Shown in pieces: positions 51,384-63,463 of a DNA stretch of 64,000 nucleotides (position 1 is its first letter; each line of letters opens with the position of its first letter). The notes under the pieces were generated by a model. That model was not told where the DNA came from, searched no databases, and was given only the letters and a program-made list of their open reading frames with translations. Origin of the DNA: Tubiluchus corallicola (lineage: Eukaryota > Priapulida > Priapulimorpha > Priapulimorphida > Tubiluchidae); the NCBI GenBank assembly GCA_030141605.1, contig JAQGDQ010000001.1, positions 620,001-684,000 on the forward strand, in the 5' to 3' direction. Both the position numbers and the translations under genes were made by a program.

Positions 51384-51597
51384 TTAAGCCAGAATCCTAG
51401 CAAGTGACATTGGGAATGCATTTCTTAAACTCATACATCTTTCCTTATCGATAAACAAACTGTTTGCTTTGGCATCAACATCTAACTGCAGATTTTCTTT
51501 AGTTTCTAGTAGAATACTATGCGCGTTCTCAGCTTGTTTTAGTTTATCCTGTAGATCCAGCATTGTGTTGCGGAGGCCATGAATTTCAGAAACCAAT
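51384..51597 (-). CDS. Tektin exon 8 (C-terminus)
   Basis: 214 bp, acceptor gcttgtag. LVSEIHGLRNTM through NSLFIDKERCMSLRN to TAA. Last rod segment and short tail. Confidence 0.93.
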
Positions 51598-54500
51598 CTA
51601 CAAGCAAAAAAGTGTTACTAAAAAAATCTATAGAATATAGGAAAGCATGACGTCATTATGAATTTGGCCATAAATTTAAAGTATACTAAATTACGAGTTG
51701 CATTGCGATAATTTCTCCGGCCATTAACTTCGGCTTGAATGGTTACAGCGACAGCGTGGCTACAAAGAAGTATAAGATAGAAATTTTCTTGACCTAACTA
51801 CTTTACCTGACCTGGTAAACAAAGACCATTTCTTTGTGACGTATCTTTCAATTTCTTACGCTAGATTACATTAACTTGAGAAACTTATTTTTCTTACTTC
51901 TGGTGAGCTTCGTCACGACATAGCTCCACATTGGGCCTATCAGCTCTAACCCTGATTCGCGTTTCGGCCACTTTCAATGGCGCTTCCAAGTCCTTCAAAG
52001 ATTTTCTCAACAAATCAATGTTCTTCTCACTGTCAAATATCTCAGTCAAAACCTGAACAAAGTAAAAAATAGTGATCACTTCCAAGCAGTTACTGACAGA
52101 AGGTATCACTTCGCCAGTGGTACGGTTCACCAGTGTGGTGATTTGCCAATGATACGGTTCGCCACTAATACAGTTCACGAGTGATGCGGTTCGCCAATGG
52201 TACAGTTCGCCACTAATATGCTTTGCCAGTGGTATGGATTGGGCAGTACACACTCGCTAGCAAAATTTCTCTACTATATTAATATATACTATCTCTATAT
52301 ATATTGTAATACCTTATGTATAATGGGCCTAGACCCGAATAGTCAGTGACTAAAGTTTCAAGCCATTTGGGGTATTGCTTAAGAAGTTATGCCTCTTTTT
52401 TAAGAAAACCTCTTTTCGCCACGTCCCAAAAAGTCTTTTTGGCGCTGAACATCAGTGTGGTGGAAAAGATCCCGATCCCTACCCAGAAATGCTACCTTTT
52501 TTCGGAAACCTTGCTACAGTCAGGTAAGATCAGATAAGTCTACATATAACTCTTATAGACAGTGTTTTGTGTTTTGTACAAAAAGATTCCTCCGGACATG
52601 ACTAGTTTTTTTTCAACTCATTTCAATGAAATTCAGTGTGGTAGAGGGCATCACTATGCACCAGCCGCGCAAAAATGGCTTGAATGGAACTCAAAATAAT
52701 GGAAATACGACGATTTAATCTTTTGTTGGAAACGTTATTCGCCTAGATTTTTTTGATAGGTATGCTATTTCGCCCTAATTTGAATTCTAATCATAACACC
52801 GTAACTACGTAGCCGGCTAAAAAGAAATTTTAAATTCTGAAACCGTGTTCGCCTAAATCTTTTTCAGTAAAAAAATCGCTACCTTAAACGGGTACGAATA
52901 AAAGCTAACCCTAGTTTGTAGCCAAAGTTACTATAAGCCTTGCTGTTAGATTCCATTTTTAAACCTCTTGTTTACAAATGTTTATCTTTATAGCATAACA
53001 TCGAAAAGAAATGACTGAGAAACTTGATTTTTGGCGTGAACCCTTAAAATGGACCACATTTTGATCTCTCTAAATATGGTTCATCTGTATTGAGTCTAAG
53101 TTGCCCTTTGGCCTTCAAACTTGATCAAAATTTGGGCTACTTTTTACTAAAAAAACATGCTAGTTTTGAAATTGATGTGCTACAAATCCGTGCAGGAGCG
53201 CCATGCGTCGACATGCTTAACAGACTATAATGAATGACCCATTCCCTATTGGGTCCCAAGTCATTAGCTCCTGGAAAACCAAGATTATGCGGCATCTTTG
53301 TTTAAGTTTACCATTAAGTTAATCTGTACTGAAGCGCCCATGTTTTTTCTGTAGATTGTTTGTGTCACACATCACTGGATTCTTCATGAAACGTGGAATT
53401 AGAACCGGGTCATCAAAATTGCCAGTCGTGTTTTGTTTGGCCAGAAAGTGCCAAAAAGTAGGGTGGTACAATACATACCCAAATGCATTCATTCAGAGTC
53501 TACTGTTCTTTCCATTGTATGATACTTAGTTTGCGAGATACAGTTTTTAAATAGTCCAAAAACTAGGAAGCCCAACCAGACCGTATTTGGCGTGCTTTAG
53601 TGGGGTGGAGGGCCACTCGACAGTATGATTCCAGGTCGTAATCCTGCGATCCGCTTGAGTTATGAGACAGAAAACGTCATTTTGATTAATTTAAAAGTTT
53701 GACTGTACTAGTGGCGAACTGTGCCATTGGCGAACTAACACATTTTGTTAATAAGGTCATAACACAGCACAGAACTGTTACTGGCGAACCGTACCACTGG
53801 TGAACTATACCACTGGCGAACCGAACCAATTGCGAACTTTGCCACGGCCGAACCATACTAGTGGCGAATCATACCACTGGCGAACTGTCAACTGACGAAA
53901 TGGGTGGATATCTTAACAGAATTACTGAAATTTATGCTATAGCAATACCGTAATGTAAAACCATTTTAGTTGTTTTTATTAACTTTACATTTTGCTGCAG
54001 TGCAATGCAGTAAAATTACAACTACCAAGGTTCACTCTTCACACATGTTACTGTGTGATGTGAAGTAGTGAATGTGAGTAGTGAGGGTAGTTCCATCCAT
54101 CTTACCCAGCAAAGAAATGTGTATTATCTAAAATGTTAGACAAAAAAAACAGTAGTGGTGATTATTCTTATATATTATAGATAGCACAAAGGTGTCAGGT
54201 TCTTGCATAGGTCGTAGCAAAATTACGTAGGCAACTAAAATTACGCAGGCTATTTTCGGCAACTTGCTACACAGAATTGAGTACTATTTGGCAAGCACAC
54301 TTCAACTGTGTGTATTGTAAGTGACTGTTAAATCACCAGATAAACCAGGCAACAGCAAATTGAAAAGGGCATAACTACTCTTTAATTGTTAAATTTTAAC
54401 TTTACCCTGGCAAGTTGTTCTTCCGCTCTTTGTTTCGCATCTTCGTATTCTTTCTTTCTTCTTGCGAACGCATAGTTAACATCATTAAATTGTTTCTGCA

Positions 54501-57500
54501 TTTCGTTGAAACATCGAGTCCACATTGCTTCTAGCTCTTTCCTCAGTTGTTCAGAGTTTTCTCTCTCGGCCTGCGCAGCGCGAATGTTTGAATGGCTGTG
54601 AAGAGCCCACGTTCTAGGCTCTGTGTTGCTGAAATCATATACCATTCTTAACAGTTTAAAGGTGATAGCATGCGGAGTTCTTTTTTCCTGCTTCCCCTTC
54701 TCTCTTTCTCCGTCCTCTTGCCCCCATCTCTCGCCTTTTTCTCTCTTTCTGTTTCCCTCTCATTCTTTCACACACTCTTTCCGTCTCTTTGTCACTATGT
54801 CCCTTTTTGCTCCATTTCTCTCTGCCTCTCATATCATGAGTGTGCTCACTCATTACCACACTTAAGCATCCAGGCATAATTACTCTTTCATGAGTCACTT
54901 ACTCACTCGTCTGCTTGCTCGCTTGCTCACTCACTCATTTACTCATTTTTCTTTCTTCTCTACAAACCATTACAATGTAATTACAGAATTGCGTTCTCTA
55001 TTCCTTCGTGGAAGTTTATTCCTTGAGATGTGTTACTCAATTGAAAGCTGGTTTCATCCAGTGATAAAGCTGACAGCTTATCAGTCGTGTCAAGTTCCAA
55101 GTTTTGCAGCATATCTCGATTTGCTCTGAAACAAAATCAAAAATTAAAATAGCTTCTTTCAAAAAAGGTAATTTGTCTCTACTGTTTCGTATTTTCCACT
55201 GTTTAAACACTATTAAGCTGATAAACTAATAAACGCAAACGTGCCCATGCTTACCTTTGTTGTACATCAATTCTGTACAAACCGTTCTTCATTTTATCCA
55301 TGCAGCTATTTGCCAAATTTACTTCCTGCAGCAAAATAACGCAGTTATCACTTACTGTGAAGCAGAATCTTAGGTGATTGTGAAAATTGTCATGTACAAA
55401 ATTATACATTAATGCGTAGATTAGGTGGTCAATTAAGACTTGCAAATGGGATCTTTCGCTATTTACGGCCTAAAAATATTTTCGATATAAAAATATCGCA
55501 CCATTCTATTGAAAAACCGCAAATCCCAAAGGTCTTCATTATTCTGTGATAGTCTAGAAAAGTGCAACCCTAAAGGAGTTTTTTAAAGTTGGCAACATAG
55601 ACAGTCTTATCAATTTGATTATACTGCATACGAAAAACGCTGTTGCCAGCTCAAGAAATTAGCGGAAAGGGGTTAACACTCAAAAAGAAAATGGCCGCCA
55701 AGTTTTTGCACAAACAACGTAAATTTAGAGGAATTTTTAGAAAATTAACATTAAGAAACCAATATGACATCTATTCCAGGTAGCTGAACCCGAGGAAAAT
55801 ATTTCTGTCATCTTCATTACAAAAATGACTATCGTTTTCAAAATGGCTGCCGCGCAACAGTGAAATAATGTCAATCATGCAGTTACATTAGCCGTTTCAT
55901 CATAAGATTCCTTATACAAACAAAAACAATCAACTGGATCTTCTTGAATCCAGAAAGCTGCTACTAGCCCCCAAAAAATGCAAAGCGATTCACTCATCCC
56001 AATAAGTAAAAAAAAAAAAAAATGGCCGCCGGTATCCTGACGGAATTCTCCAGCAGAATGGTGAAAAACCTGGTATTTTCGCCTAAGTTTCAAAACTTTG
56101 CACAATGTTAAAACCAATCAAGGTGATTAATTTTAGATATGAGGCCAATCGAGCATCATCCAACATGGCTGCCATTTTCAAAATGGTCGACAAGATCGAT
56201 GCCTGTAATTGCTAGTTTTGAAAGCCATTATCCTAATTGTTGGCGCAGTTAATATAACAACTTTGGTTTCAAAATATAGGTTAGGTTTTCAATTTCAAGA
56301 AATCAATTTCTGATGCCTAGAAACACCTATGACATCATCTAAGTTAGGATTTCAAGATGGCTGCCGAGATACTTGTAGCCGCTTGTGTAATAGTAATATA
56401 TTTATATTTTATTGGGTAATTACAGTTACAATTGCAATTCACATAATACACACACTGATTACAAAGATATAATTACATACATATATGACGCTGTAAAATC
56501 ATATACCAAGAACACAATATTATAAGTCAAATTCAATAATTTAAATTAAAGACAGAACATCAAACTTTGATGTATAAACCCAATGATAAAACATAGATGT
56601 ACATAAACACAAATTTAATGTAGTTGTGTACACATATAGTATTTAAGTTAGATAAGTGATGCTAGTTATATATATATATATAGTTCGTTTTCTTATTATA
56701 ATTACATCCTAGAACGGAAACATTTTAAAACAAAATTACAAGCAATTTGGAGAATTTCAGAATCGTTTGAGCCTAATAATAATTTAAGTTTGTCATCATC
56801 TGATAAGTAAGTAAAGTTTGGATGTAGAGAGCTAATTTCTGTATGAAGAGTGTTTCTTAGTCGCTCATATCTACTTACAGTGGAAGAGCAAATGTTTCGT
56901 CTTCTATTTCTTGTTCGTTTGGGTCGCATTGTGTACAGTATCTTTCACTGGCTAGGATGTTAATAGGTTTATGATGTCTACCGGTTTCTATTGCAAGTGT
57001 GTGGGAGCTAATACGTAGTTTCGTGAAAGCGATTTTAGCACTCCGAGTTATAGTATAATTTGTAAATAATTTTCTAATTCGTAGCGTTCTTTAACTTTAC
57101 AGTAGGTTCTTAATTTGTTTTCATCGTTGTTATTAGTGCTATGTGTTCTGTTCTGTTAATTTCTTCTTTCCACTTTTTAGATATATATTTTGGAGTTTCT
57201 GTTTAACGCTGTGTAGTAAGCTATATATATATATATATATTTGCTATATTGCCCGACATAAGATAAACAGGATGATGATAGTAGTATCTATATGTAGGCT
57301 GTAGAGGTCAAGGATTTAGGGCAGTACTAATATGATCAACTTTTTTAAAATGGTCCATAAGGTAGCTGTTACTAACTTATAAAAACCATATGTTACACCT
57401 TATGAAAATGCGAATGCCACTGATACTGAAAAAATCAGCTCTGTAAGCAATCTATGCCAGTAGTGTTTGCGACCAGACTTCAGTTTTTACAGAAAGAGAA

Positions 57501-60500
57501 AAAAGAAGGCTTTACCCACATAACAGAAGTCTTTGTGTCTTTAAGAAACACTACTAGAGCAGAACTATTGACTGAACTCATGCTTGTGCTGGAAGGTTTT
57601 GTTGCACTCCTGCATCAATGGTGGGACGTTGACGTCAATTTGTAAAGCATGTAAAGACTTGTTCATTAGAAAGGAAGTGTTTTTAGTGACAACTCCTCCA
57701 ACATATATCACACTGTTGGGGTACACCCGAGGAGGAATATATTAGGCAGGTTGGTCAAGGCATTGATCACTGCCTAACGCCTGATGTGGATTCCTTGACC
57801 TTGAAAAACTACATTTACACACCAAAATCATGATCTTATCTGCACTGACTACTATCGTGTCCCCTTAACTGATGTTAGCGGAAGAAATTTTATCGGCCAT
57901 CTTGAAAATGGTACCGTCATTGGACATTAATCTATAGCTTTTGCTTTTAAGTACTTATATCTAGATACTAAAATTATCATCCTATCTGCCTTAGAGCATA
58001 CAGTATAACTAATGTATTACACTAGCTGCCGCAGTCATCTTGGCAGTCACCTTGAAATTGACCTGGATCCCAAAATAATAGTTTCTTGTAGAACGGCAAA
58101 AAAACTTGTTCACTTCATCTAAAAGTTACAATACTTTGTACAAAGATAAAACCCAATGAAGTGATTAATTTTGAATATGAGGCCAAATGAAAATCACCCA
58201 ATATTACCGTCATTTCAAGGCTGTCACTAATGGCAAAGACAAGATTTATTTACTGCCGCTCATTTAATCGAAAACATTAGCACAACCGGCTATTTAACTA
58301 TTCTTACACTTACAACAATACAAGTAAGGACGCAACACACAAATAACGAATAACATTCAGGTTATATGCCCTGGCTTTTGCAGCCGCTAGTATCGAAGTC
58401 AAGACTGCGTGGTTGCAGTTCGAAATCTAAACCGCTCGGCCACACAACCCAGGACAAATACTGGAATTTTCAATTGCGCTAGTTTTTAAAGCGATATCGT
58501 AGCTGCTAAAGCACGTAAGTGTTTTTTAAGCATTAATTATGGGTTGCTTGGCCCTTAAATCTACATTTAGTCACCAAAATCAATATCTTATCTGTTCTAA
58601 TAGTTAAGATATAGCCTTTATATGTTAGCGAGTCATCTTATTGGTTATCCTGAAAATGGCGTCCATATTGCAGAATTTTTTTTATCCAAAATTAATCAAT
58701 TGGCGGGTTCTAGCATTGTGCTAATTTCATAACTTTTAGAGGAAATAAGCAATTTTTCACTATTCTGCTGGACTATACGTCGGGAACACAGCAGCCATAT
58801 TCTTTTTTGCTTATTTCTTATTATCGGTTACTAATCTACTGATTTACATTGTGTGGCGCCATTGTGTTTTTTGCGTTTTGAACGCCATTCCCCAAATTTT
58901 TCGAACTGGCAACAGAGCTTCCCGCATTCAGCACAGTCAAATTGATAAGATTTGCGATGCTGTCCACTTTTAAAAAAAATGCCCTTAGAAGTTTATAGAA
59001 GCACCTTTTCGTGATTTTATTCTAGTCTAGTGGCAGCCATTTTGATCACGGTCGTCATTTTTGATATAAAAGTTACAGAAATGGGTTCCACGAGTCCTGC
59101 TACCCTGGAATAGATGTCATAATGGCTTTTTAATTTTCTGGAAATTTCTTTTAATTTACGTTGGTTGTGCAAAAACTTGGTGGCCATTGTGTTTTTTTTT
59201 TGTATTTTTAACCCCTTTCTGTCAATTATTCGAGCTGGCAAAGGCTTTTTTCGAATTCAGTATAGGCAAATTAAAAAAACTAGCTATGTTGCCTACTTTA
59301 AAAAAAACGCCGCTAGAACTTTACAGAAGCACTTTTTCAGGATTTCGGTCTAGACTATTGACTCTTTTGACACTATATATATATATATAATGTCTCTTCT
59401 TTGACGAAAGAAGCTGAGTATTTGACTAGAAAGCTGATTAATACGGTTTAGCCTAGGTCTACCTGAATGAGTTCTTTCTCAACACAGTCATGCACGAGGT
59501 CGCAGTTCTGTCTTTGCTCCCGAATGCGGAGACATTCTTCTGCTATGTGAAGAGGCACTTGCATCTCTCTTAGAGACTTGCTCATTCTGTGTCCCAAATC
59601 CGAAAGTAATTGCATTTCTGAAAATAAGTGCTTTTCTAATATGATACGTTCTTTGCATATGTCATCAAGCTACAGTATTGGAGTGTGACAGGGTAGAGCG
59701 AGAAAGTCTGCAAGAGAAAGCCTGGTGGACACGGGTTATTTTAGAGATCTCAGATGGCCATTTCAGAGTTTGTAATATATTGAGACAGTATAAAATCAAA
59801 TATTTTTTGAAAAAATTCGTGGACGATTGACACAAAAGGTCGATTTTTTTATCTGGAACACTGGCTTGCCGTTGAGCCAGCCATTAACTTGAAAGTTTAT
59901 TCAACGGTAGGCGTTAATACATATTACATAGGTTTATAGCAATGATGATTTCATGAACTCCCACAATCATATTTATTATTTTCTGTAATTTGACCAAACA
60001 CCACATAATAATTTCGCAAACTTACACATACATAACCAAGCACCATACATATAAAACGTTGGTGTGTCATAGAGGAAAGAAGAAAAAGATGTGCAAGGTT
60101 TATTTTGAAAATCTCTCCACCGTGACTAATAACAAAGTTCCACTGTGGGAACTTTTATTTGAAAAACCATTATAAGACTTTCTCAGTAATTATCAAATAT
60201 ATTCTCCGTCTCATAGTTGCTTTCAGTACCTACGTGAGTACGGACTTAATATTATAACTGAGAGTAAAGAATAAGAAATAGAATAGTTCTTATATTATTG
60301 ATTGTAATAGTGTTTTTCATTTTGATTTTGATTAAGTACAAAAATGTTTTTGAGAAGCTGATCAACGTAATTATACAATTATTCTAACCTAATATAATGT
60401 TCATTATTTTCACAGCAAAAGTAAAAAACTTTTAGCTTCAGCGTCGCAAATTTCGAATAGAACGGAAATAACTTCCCTATGGTCAGTTTGTTGACTTTCT

Positions 60501-63402
60501 AACAGGCAGCAAATTTAACAGGTCTCGGCCCCCTAATATAGTTATTAAGTTGACCTTACTCAGCACTAAACCGGACACTGAAACGATGCTAACAGCTGGG
60601 AAACTTATTAGTAGTAGGTAGTACAAGATAAATTAAATTAAGTTATACCTGCAACCATCTTATCTGATTCATGTTCCAGTTCATATTTCCAATAGTTTAT
60701 ATCACCAATTCGCTGTCCGAGTTTTTGCCCAGCATCTGCTTGTTTGAGTCTTGTTTGATCCTCTGCGCCTCGAACCATCTGAGCTGCCTCCTTTCTGATT
60801 CTCTCTGATCCAGTTTTTATCTGTAGCATCATGTTCAAACATGAATTGCTTTTTTTTTAAATTTAAATTTTGCCTGTTTTAGCAGTACAGATATAATTGT
60901 GTGTTTTTGTATAGCTTGCTTAGCCCTCTAAAAATATTATATTTCGAAAATGAGAAAGTACGTACGTTAAAATAAATGAAGCAGTTCTATAGATGTACTT
61001 GTAAAATTATCTTATTCAATTACACAACAATCAGTTATATTTTTTATGTACTAAGTATGAAAATAAGTAAGGAATGTTTATTAATTCCTGTAAGAAAATT
61101 TCTTGCTTGCAAGACAACGTAAACAACCTGAGGGTCGGAAGGAATACCTGTGTGTTTATATGCGAAGCTAAGCAACTCCAACCTCGGTTAGTAAATGGAT
61201 GGCTGAAAACGCTTGGAAAACTTTAGAGTTGTCCTCATTGAATGTAGGTAAAAATGACACAGGAAAAAAGGGCACGGGAAAAATGACAAGGGAAAAATGG
61301 CACACATAGTAATATATAATAATTATAATAATATATGTGCTTAGAGTTAGGGTTACAGTGGAGTATAATTATTTCAGTTATTTTTACCTCTGCCAAGGAA
61401 GTTATGCTTTAACACAGTTTGTTTGTTTGTTTGTTTATCTAGTTGTTTTTTGTCTGTTAGGGCAGTAAGCCTACTCGCAAAAGTATCTAACAGACTTACA
61501 GGAAACTTTGTGAAGAAAGATGGGCAAAATGGGACACGTAGATAAACACTATGTGGAACATTCCTGCATTACTGATTATAAATACATTTAAAGAACATAT
61601 ATTTTGTTAGTCTTTTGCTAGTCTATGTAATACCAATACTTGTACATTTCAGTATATTTACCAGATTATCTTTGTGCTAAATTTTTTGAATCAAAAGAAC
61701 CAGATGAACAAGATTCGGATTGTTCGGTTTTGGCAGAGATCTGCTTCCTGCTGAGCTCATTCTAGTTTTATTATAGAAACCAATTGCATCAAATAACGTT
61801 TGTGCCATTTTTCCTACTTTTCCATTTGCGCCATTTTTTCCTGAGCTATTTTACCGTGCGACTTTTTCCTGTGCCATATTTACCTACTTTTCCAGTTGTG
61901 CTATTTTTTCCGGTATCATTCTTTCCTTTCATGTGCTATTTTACCATGCCATTTCTTACCGCTTACCGCCCTGTCTGCTTCCCTCATTAAGGCACAATGT
62001 ATCCGAACGTGAGTAAAACACCTCAGCTTGTTTAGAGTGTCGTCTCAGAGGATAAGCCCTGAGGTCGGGGTTTACTAGGCGGAGAATTGTACAAAAATTC
62101 TTACGCAAATACTTTACAAAAACACATATACTCATCACTAAAAACTTAAAACCGTGTATGAAACATAAGTAATATGATTGGATATACACATCCAAACATT
62201 AACAAAATACATATTGTGACGCTTTTGAGCAGGCTGAGATTTCAGAAGTTAAATATTGCCTGCTCGGGCTAATACCTTGTTAAATTAGCTGCAGAATAAT
62301 TTTTATACAATTCGGATGTTTGTATGACGCTCAAATGCGAGGTAAACAGCCAAGATCGGCATGGCAAATGCAACCAACAGCAGCAGGAATTGAAGCGGTT
62401 TACTCATCCAAAAACTGACCACCCTCAGCGTGAAAGCGTGTAATACTGCAATCACGCAGCCATGTACCCGGCTTCAAAAGTGAGTATCAATAGTGTAGAT
62501 CAAAATAAAAAGGTAAAATAAATCCAACAACCAAATCAGTGAGACTAGAAAAACATGGTACTGCACAGCCTACACAGATGATTTCAACGCAAAATAGTGG
62601 GATTTGGTGTTATTGTGTAGAAAAGTAGCGTTTGGTTACAACATAATTTACGAGAATGACTTTTCATTATAGGTTACATTGCAAAAAGTATTTATTTATT
62701 CCTGTAAATTCCTCTAATGGCAATAAAATCCTGTTGTGAATCTTTTAAATTTCCCGTTAAATACTAGAAAGGGCACCTATATTTTAGCACATGTAACTTT
62801 TTGTAGTGAAAGAGCTATTTTACGAATGACTATTTATATTACAACAGAAGAAAAAATGACGAGCAATCAAACGATCACTTGATAGACGTGCTAAAACTCC
62901 TAAACTAGCAAAACCTCAGTCCGTGAAAAACTAGCATGGTAAATGGGAAAATGTCGTTCTGCAGACCTCAGCAGCCAAAGTGGCAACATGAAATTTTAGT
63001 GGATCTCAAAACATCTAAAATAAGACTTTCTTTTCCTAGAAATGGTTTTGTACACCATACCTCACTAGCCATAAGCGCATTGTTGATACTGGTATTCCTC
63101 CAGTCGGTCGGGTTGGCTCTTGTCAGAATAACCTGTCGAGAATTGTCCAGCAGAGGCTCCAGTTTTAACTGTGAAGACATGGACAGCCTACCCACCGGAT
63201 CTGTCTTCAATCTCTGTGTTGACATAGAATGATAATAATTTCCAGCCGTCCTTGGACGAAAAGACACACCAGCACTTCTGTGTGTTCCTGTTGTCATAGG
63301 TCTATGGGCGCCAGAGTACATCAGACTTTGTGGTAAATAATCAGCGCTCCTGGCGTAAGCATCACTAATGCTACGCGTGTATTGAGAGTACAAACCTGCC
63401 AT
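51384..63402 (-). CDS. Tektin, complete 8-exon gene (tektin-3/4/5 type)
   Basis: Coiled-coil filament protein that lines axonemal doublet microtubules of cilia and flagella. Exons: 63402-63061, 60820-60649, 59617-59463, 55325-55255, 55125-54985, 54628-54406, 52052-51898 and 51597-51384. Phases agree, giving 490 aa. Residues 1-90 are a Ser/Tyr/Arg-rich head. The rod runs from about 115 to the end, with the family motifs DLVHDCVE (exon 3) and RPNVELCRD (407-415, the tektin signature loop). The end NSLFIDKERCMSLRNAFP resembles tektins 3, 4 and 5 more than 1 or 2, and the length equals that of human tektin-3. The exact paralog is not resolved. Confidence 0.93.
51898..52052 (-). CDS. Tektin exon 7
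   Basis: 155 bp, acceptor ttgttcag. Contains the signature RPNVELCRD. Donor AGAA|GTAAGA, leaves 2 bases. Fold-back element FB2 begins about 35 bp upstream of the acceptor. Confidence 0.93.
52087..53912. mobile_element. Fold-back element FB2 with 16-bp tandem units in its arms
   Basis: The left arm (about 52110-52237) is eight consecutive 16-bp units such as TTCGCCAATGGTACAG. The right arm (about 53700-53895) repeats the same unit in reverse complement (CCATACTAGTGGCGAA), including six consecutive 16-mers from 53798. The ~1.4-kb core has no supported gene. The whole element sits in tektin intron 6, just upstream of exon 7. Confidence 0.75.
54406..54628 (-). CDS. Tektin exon 6
   Basis: 223 bp, acceptor gatttcag. 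NTEPRTWALHSHSNI... MWTRCFNEMQKQFNDVNYAF... EEQLAR. Donor AGG|GTAAAG, phase 0. Confidence 0.92.
54629..54984 (-). other. Tektin intron 5
   Basis: A pyrimidine-rich stretch (about 54670-54960 on the + strand) of TCTC/CACTCACT runs. Open frames in it are low-complexity artefacts. Confidence 0.6.
54985..55125 (-). CDS. Tektin exon 5
   Basis: 141 bp, acceptor tgtttcag. DMLQNLELDTTDKLSALSLD followed by LSNTSQGINFHEGIE. The donor ATTCT|GTAATT lacks the usual AG before GT but is the only site that keeps frame before a stop. Confidence 0.82.
55255..55325 (-). CDS. Tektin exon 4
   Basis: 71 bp, acceptor ttgctgcag. EVNLANSCMDKMKNGLYRID. Donor AAAG|GTAAGC, leaves 2 bases. Confidence 0.88.
55551..56200 (+). 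repeat. Interspersed repeat in tektin intron 3, copy a
   Basis: Matches 58640-59365 in reverse complement: AGTTTTTGCACAA.CAACGTAAATT, ATGACATCTATTCCAG, AAAATGGCTGCC, and further on TCCAGCAGAAT.GTGAAAAA. A fragment also recurs directly at about 58080-58225 (GTGATTAATTTT.ATATGAGGCCAA). Confidence 0.75.
56201..58029 (-). other. Tektin intron 3, middle part
   Basis: AT-rich with (TA)n at about 56668-56682 and 57222-57240. The open frames 56702-56929 (basic RPKRTRNRRR start) and 57454-57645 have no recognised domain or splice support. The first looks like a possible transposon remnant. Confidence 0.35.
58030..58225 (+). repeat. Interspersed repeat in tektin intron 3, partial copy c
   Basis: Direct partial copy of 56040-56200: AGAACGGCAAAAAA, AATGAAGTGATTAATTTT and ATATGAGGCCAA. 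More fragments of the family lie at about 57870-57920. Confidence 0.55.
58233..58452 (-). repeat. tRNA-derived SINE, copy 2
   Basis: The reverse complement reads TGGCCGAGCGGT (box A), GCAACCACGCAG and a box B-like GACTTCGATACT. The same body as copy 1 follows (GCGTCCTTACTTGTATTG) and the element ends GAGCGGCAGTAAATAAATC. It lies in tektin intron 3. Confidence 0.65.
58640..59365 (-). repeat. Interspersed repeat in tektin intron 3, copy b (inverted)
   Basis: Inverted partner of 55551-56200. The segment 58850-59045 is a second partial copy in tandem with 59190-59360: both carry GCCATTGTGTTTTTT, then a TTCGAACTGGCAA/TTCGAGCTGGCAA block, then AGAAGCAC.TTT.GTGATTT. Confidence 0.75.
59463..59617 (-). 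CDS. Tektin exon 3
   Basis: 155 bp, acceptor tattttcag. Encodes MQVPLHIAEECLRIREQR and DLVHDCVEKELIQ. Donor CAG|GTAGAC, phase 0. Confidence 0.92.
59618..60648 (-). other. Tektin intron 2
   Basis: Non-coding AT-rich sequence. Nothing recognised. Confidence 0.5.
60649..60820 (-). CDS. Tektin exon 2
   Basis: 172 bp, acceptor gctacag. Contains RLKQADAGQKLGQRIGDINYW, with WKYELEHE as in the first rod segment. Donor CAG|GTATAA, phase 1. Confidence 0.9.
61247..61965. mobile_element. Fold-back element FB3 with ~15-bp tandem units in its arms
   Basis: The left arm (61247-61306) has four units like GGAAAAATGGCACA. The right arm (61800-61960) has about ten in reverse complement (TGTGCCATTTTTCC, TGAGCTATTTTACC, GTGCGACTTTTTCC). 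The ~490-bp core is non-coding. It lies in tektin intron 1. Confidence 0.65.
61966..63060 (-). other. Tektin intron 1, remainder
   Basis: No gene or recognised element seen. Confidence 0.45.
63061..63402 (-). CDS. Tektin exon 1
   Basis: 114 codons from ATG. Head domain ending VILTRANPTDWRNTSINNAL, a tektin DW-motif region. Donor GAG|GTATGG, phase 0. Confidence 0.9.
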
Positions 63403-63463
63403 GACCTAAGTATCCAACTTGGAATCCTTTAAAATAGGACTCTGTAAAACACCAAAAATGCAC

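Noticed and set aside
52110-52237. CRISPR-like array
   Set aside because: Units are contiguous 16-mers without spacers, in animal DNA, with an inverted partner array.
54623-54898. Overlapping Leu/Ser/Phe-rich and Arg/Glu/Lys-rich frames
   Set aside because: They come from a pyrimidine-rich tract in tektin intron 5, read on both strands.
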